Shown here: one piece after another, positions 6,373-6,764 of the stretch
Layout: every line of letters starts with the position of its first letter
How positions within the stretch are numbered: position 1 is the first letter of the stretch
Source: Oscillospiraceae bacterium
GTDB taxonomy: Bacteria > Bacillota > Clostridia > Oscillospirales > Acutalibacteraceae
NCBI GenBank assembly: GCA_902796295.1
Contig: CADBOL010000252.1
Span: forward strand, 1-6,764
Length of the DNA: 6,764 nt
Direction of reading: 5' to 3'
Position numbers and translations under genes: made by a program
The notes under the pieces: model-generated
Seen by the model: the letters and a program-made list of their open reading frames with translations, nothing else
Databases searched by the model: none
Told to the model about the DNA's origin: nothing

Positions 6373-6695
6373 TGACTTCTGTTACTTTTTTCAAAGCAGG
6401 CAGTGAAATAACGGGCTTTGAGATTAAAGGCCACTCCGGTTTTGCTTCAGAGGGCGAAGATATTGTGTGCTCCGCAATATCGTCCGCAGCCATTATGGCG
6501 GCAAATACCGTGACGGAGATTGTCGGAGATAAAGCGGATATTACCGAGGATGACGGATATCTCAGATTTGAATCTTCCTCGCTTTCCGGCTCATCGCATG
6601 ATATTCTCAGAGGTCTTGAAATTCATCTTAAACAGATTTCGGAGCAGTATCCATTTAACATCAAGATTAATTACGGAGGAAATACAGATGCTTAA
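6372..6695 (+). CDS. prp: Ribosomal-processing cysteine protease Prp (YsxB family)
   Basis: Prp is a small cysteine protease. In Staphylococcus aureus it removes the N-terminal extension of ribosomal protein L27, a step essential there. This 107-residue protein has the expected catalytic pair: His21 in GHSGFA (20-25) and Cys33 in [11 protein letters not shown] (29-39), 12 residues apart as in the S. aureus enzyme (His22/Cys34). The glycine-rich approach to the cysteine is also present. It lies in the conserved place between rplU and rpmA, and its substrate gene starts 8 bases before its own stop. The start codon shares one base with the rplU stop and no Shine-Dalgarno is visible just upstream, so it is probably translated by ribosomes finishing rplU, which would hold the enzyme at or below L21 levels. 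Confidence 0.95.
   Translation: MTSVTFFKAGSEITGFEIKGHSGFASEGEDIVCSAISSAAIMAANTVTEIVGDKADITEDDGYLRFESSSLSGSSHDILRGLEIHLKQISEQYPFNIKINYGGNTDA
6675..6680 (+). promoter_or_regulatory. Shine-Dalgarno of rpmA
   Basis: GGAGGA lies 7 bases before ATG 6688, within the 3' end of prp. It is the strongest ribosome-binding site in the window, in contrast to its absence at prp. Confidence 0.85.
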
Positions 6696-6764
6696 GTTAA
6701 ATCTTCAGCTTTTTGCTCATAAAAAAGGTATGGGTTCAACCCGTAACGGCCGTGATTCCGAATC
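6688..6764 (+). CDS. rpmA: 50S ribosomal protein L27, N-terminal part (partial, cut by window end)
   Basis: Twenty-five codons are visible. The protein starts [10 protein letters not shown] and continues [15 protein letters not shown]. The second block is the conserved N-terminus of mature bL27, which reaches toward the peptidyl-transferase centre. The first ten residues are the Firmicute-type removable extension, corresponding to LNLQFFA before SKKG in S. aureus. By that model Prp would cut between Ala10 and His11 (codons 6715-6717 and 6718-6720). The conserved residues of the cleavage site are present (Leu, Asn, Leu, Gln, Phe, Ala), with Leu replacing the first Phe. The start overlaps prp by 8 bases and has a strong Shine-Dalgarno. 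The rest of the gene lies beyond the right edge. Confidence 0.96.
   Translation, partial: MLKLNLQLFAHKKGMGSTRNGRDSE

Noticed and set aside
1..6764. CRISPR array, insertion sequence, tRNA/rRNA gene, toxin-antitoxin or phage defence genes
   Set aside because: No spaced direct repeats, terminal inverted repeats, transposase motifs, tRNA-like folds or unexplained intergenic stretch of more than about 120 bases were found.

Overview
This 6.8 kb window is a dense, entirely plus-strand block of bacterial housekeeping genes. The order is: C-terminus of a probable EngB GTPase, lysA, an M16 peptidase-like pair (yfmF, yfmH), lgt, folD, then the ribosomal-protein set rplU - prp - rpmA (rpmA runs off the right edge). 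Three features point to a Firmicute, most probably a moderate-GC Clostridia member of the Oscillospiraceae/Ruminococcaceae type. L27 carries an N-terminal extension ending LNLQLFA before HKKG, a cysteine protease gene (prp) lies between L21 and L27, and the YfmF/YfmH pair is present. The Shine-Dalgarno sites are good and one gene uses a TTG start. The lineage is an inference from gene content, not a search result.

Region 1 (1-5941) reads as one likely transcription unit. engB ends inside the ribosome-binding region of lysA. A 68-base gap follows lysA. yfmF and yfmH overlap by 11 bases, lgt follows after 11 bases and folD after 3 bases. No intrinsic terminator or convincing internal promoter is visible. 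The products serve lysine/peptidoglycan precursor synthesis (LysA), a cytosolic M16-type heterodimer, lipoprotein maturation (Lgt) and one-carbon folate metabolism (FolD).

Region 2 (5938-6764) starts with a consensus housekeeping promoter: TTGACA, a 17-base spacer, and TATAAT with an extended -10 TG. Its -35 box contains the folD stop codon. The predicted transcript begins with a short structured leader of about 85 bases, consistent with an L21-leader type autoregulatory RNA. rplU, prp and rpmA follow, tightly overlapped. Prp is the protease known in Staphylococcus aureus to remove the L27 N-terminal extension, so enzyme and substrate are adjacent and translationally linked.

No exotic or wholly novel system is evident. 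The most useful observations are the complementary split active site of the M16 pair (zinc motif only in YfmH, R/Y motif only in YfmF), the promoter embedded in the folD stop codon with its foldable leader, the Prp/L27 processing pair, two corrected start codons (yfmF at 1451, rplU at 6061), and a long charged cytoplasmic-type tail on Lgt.
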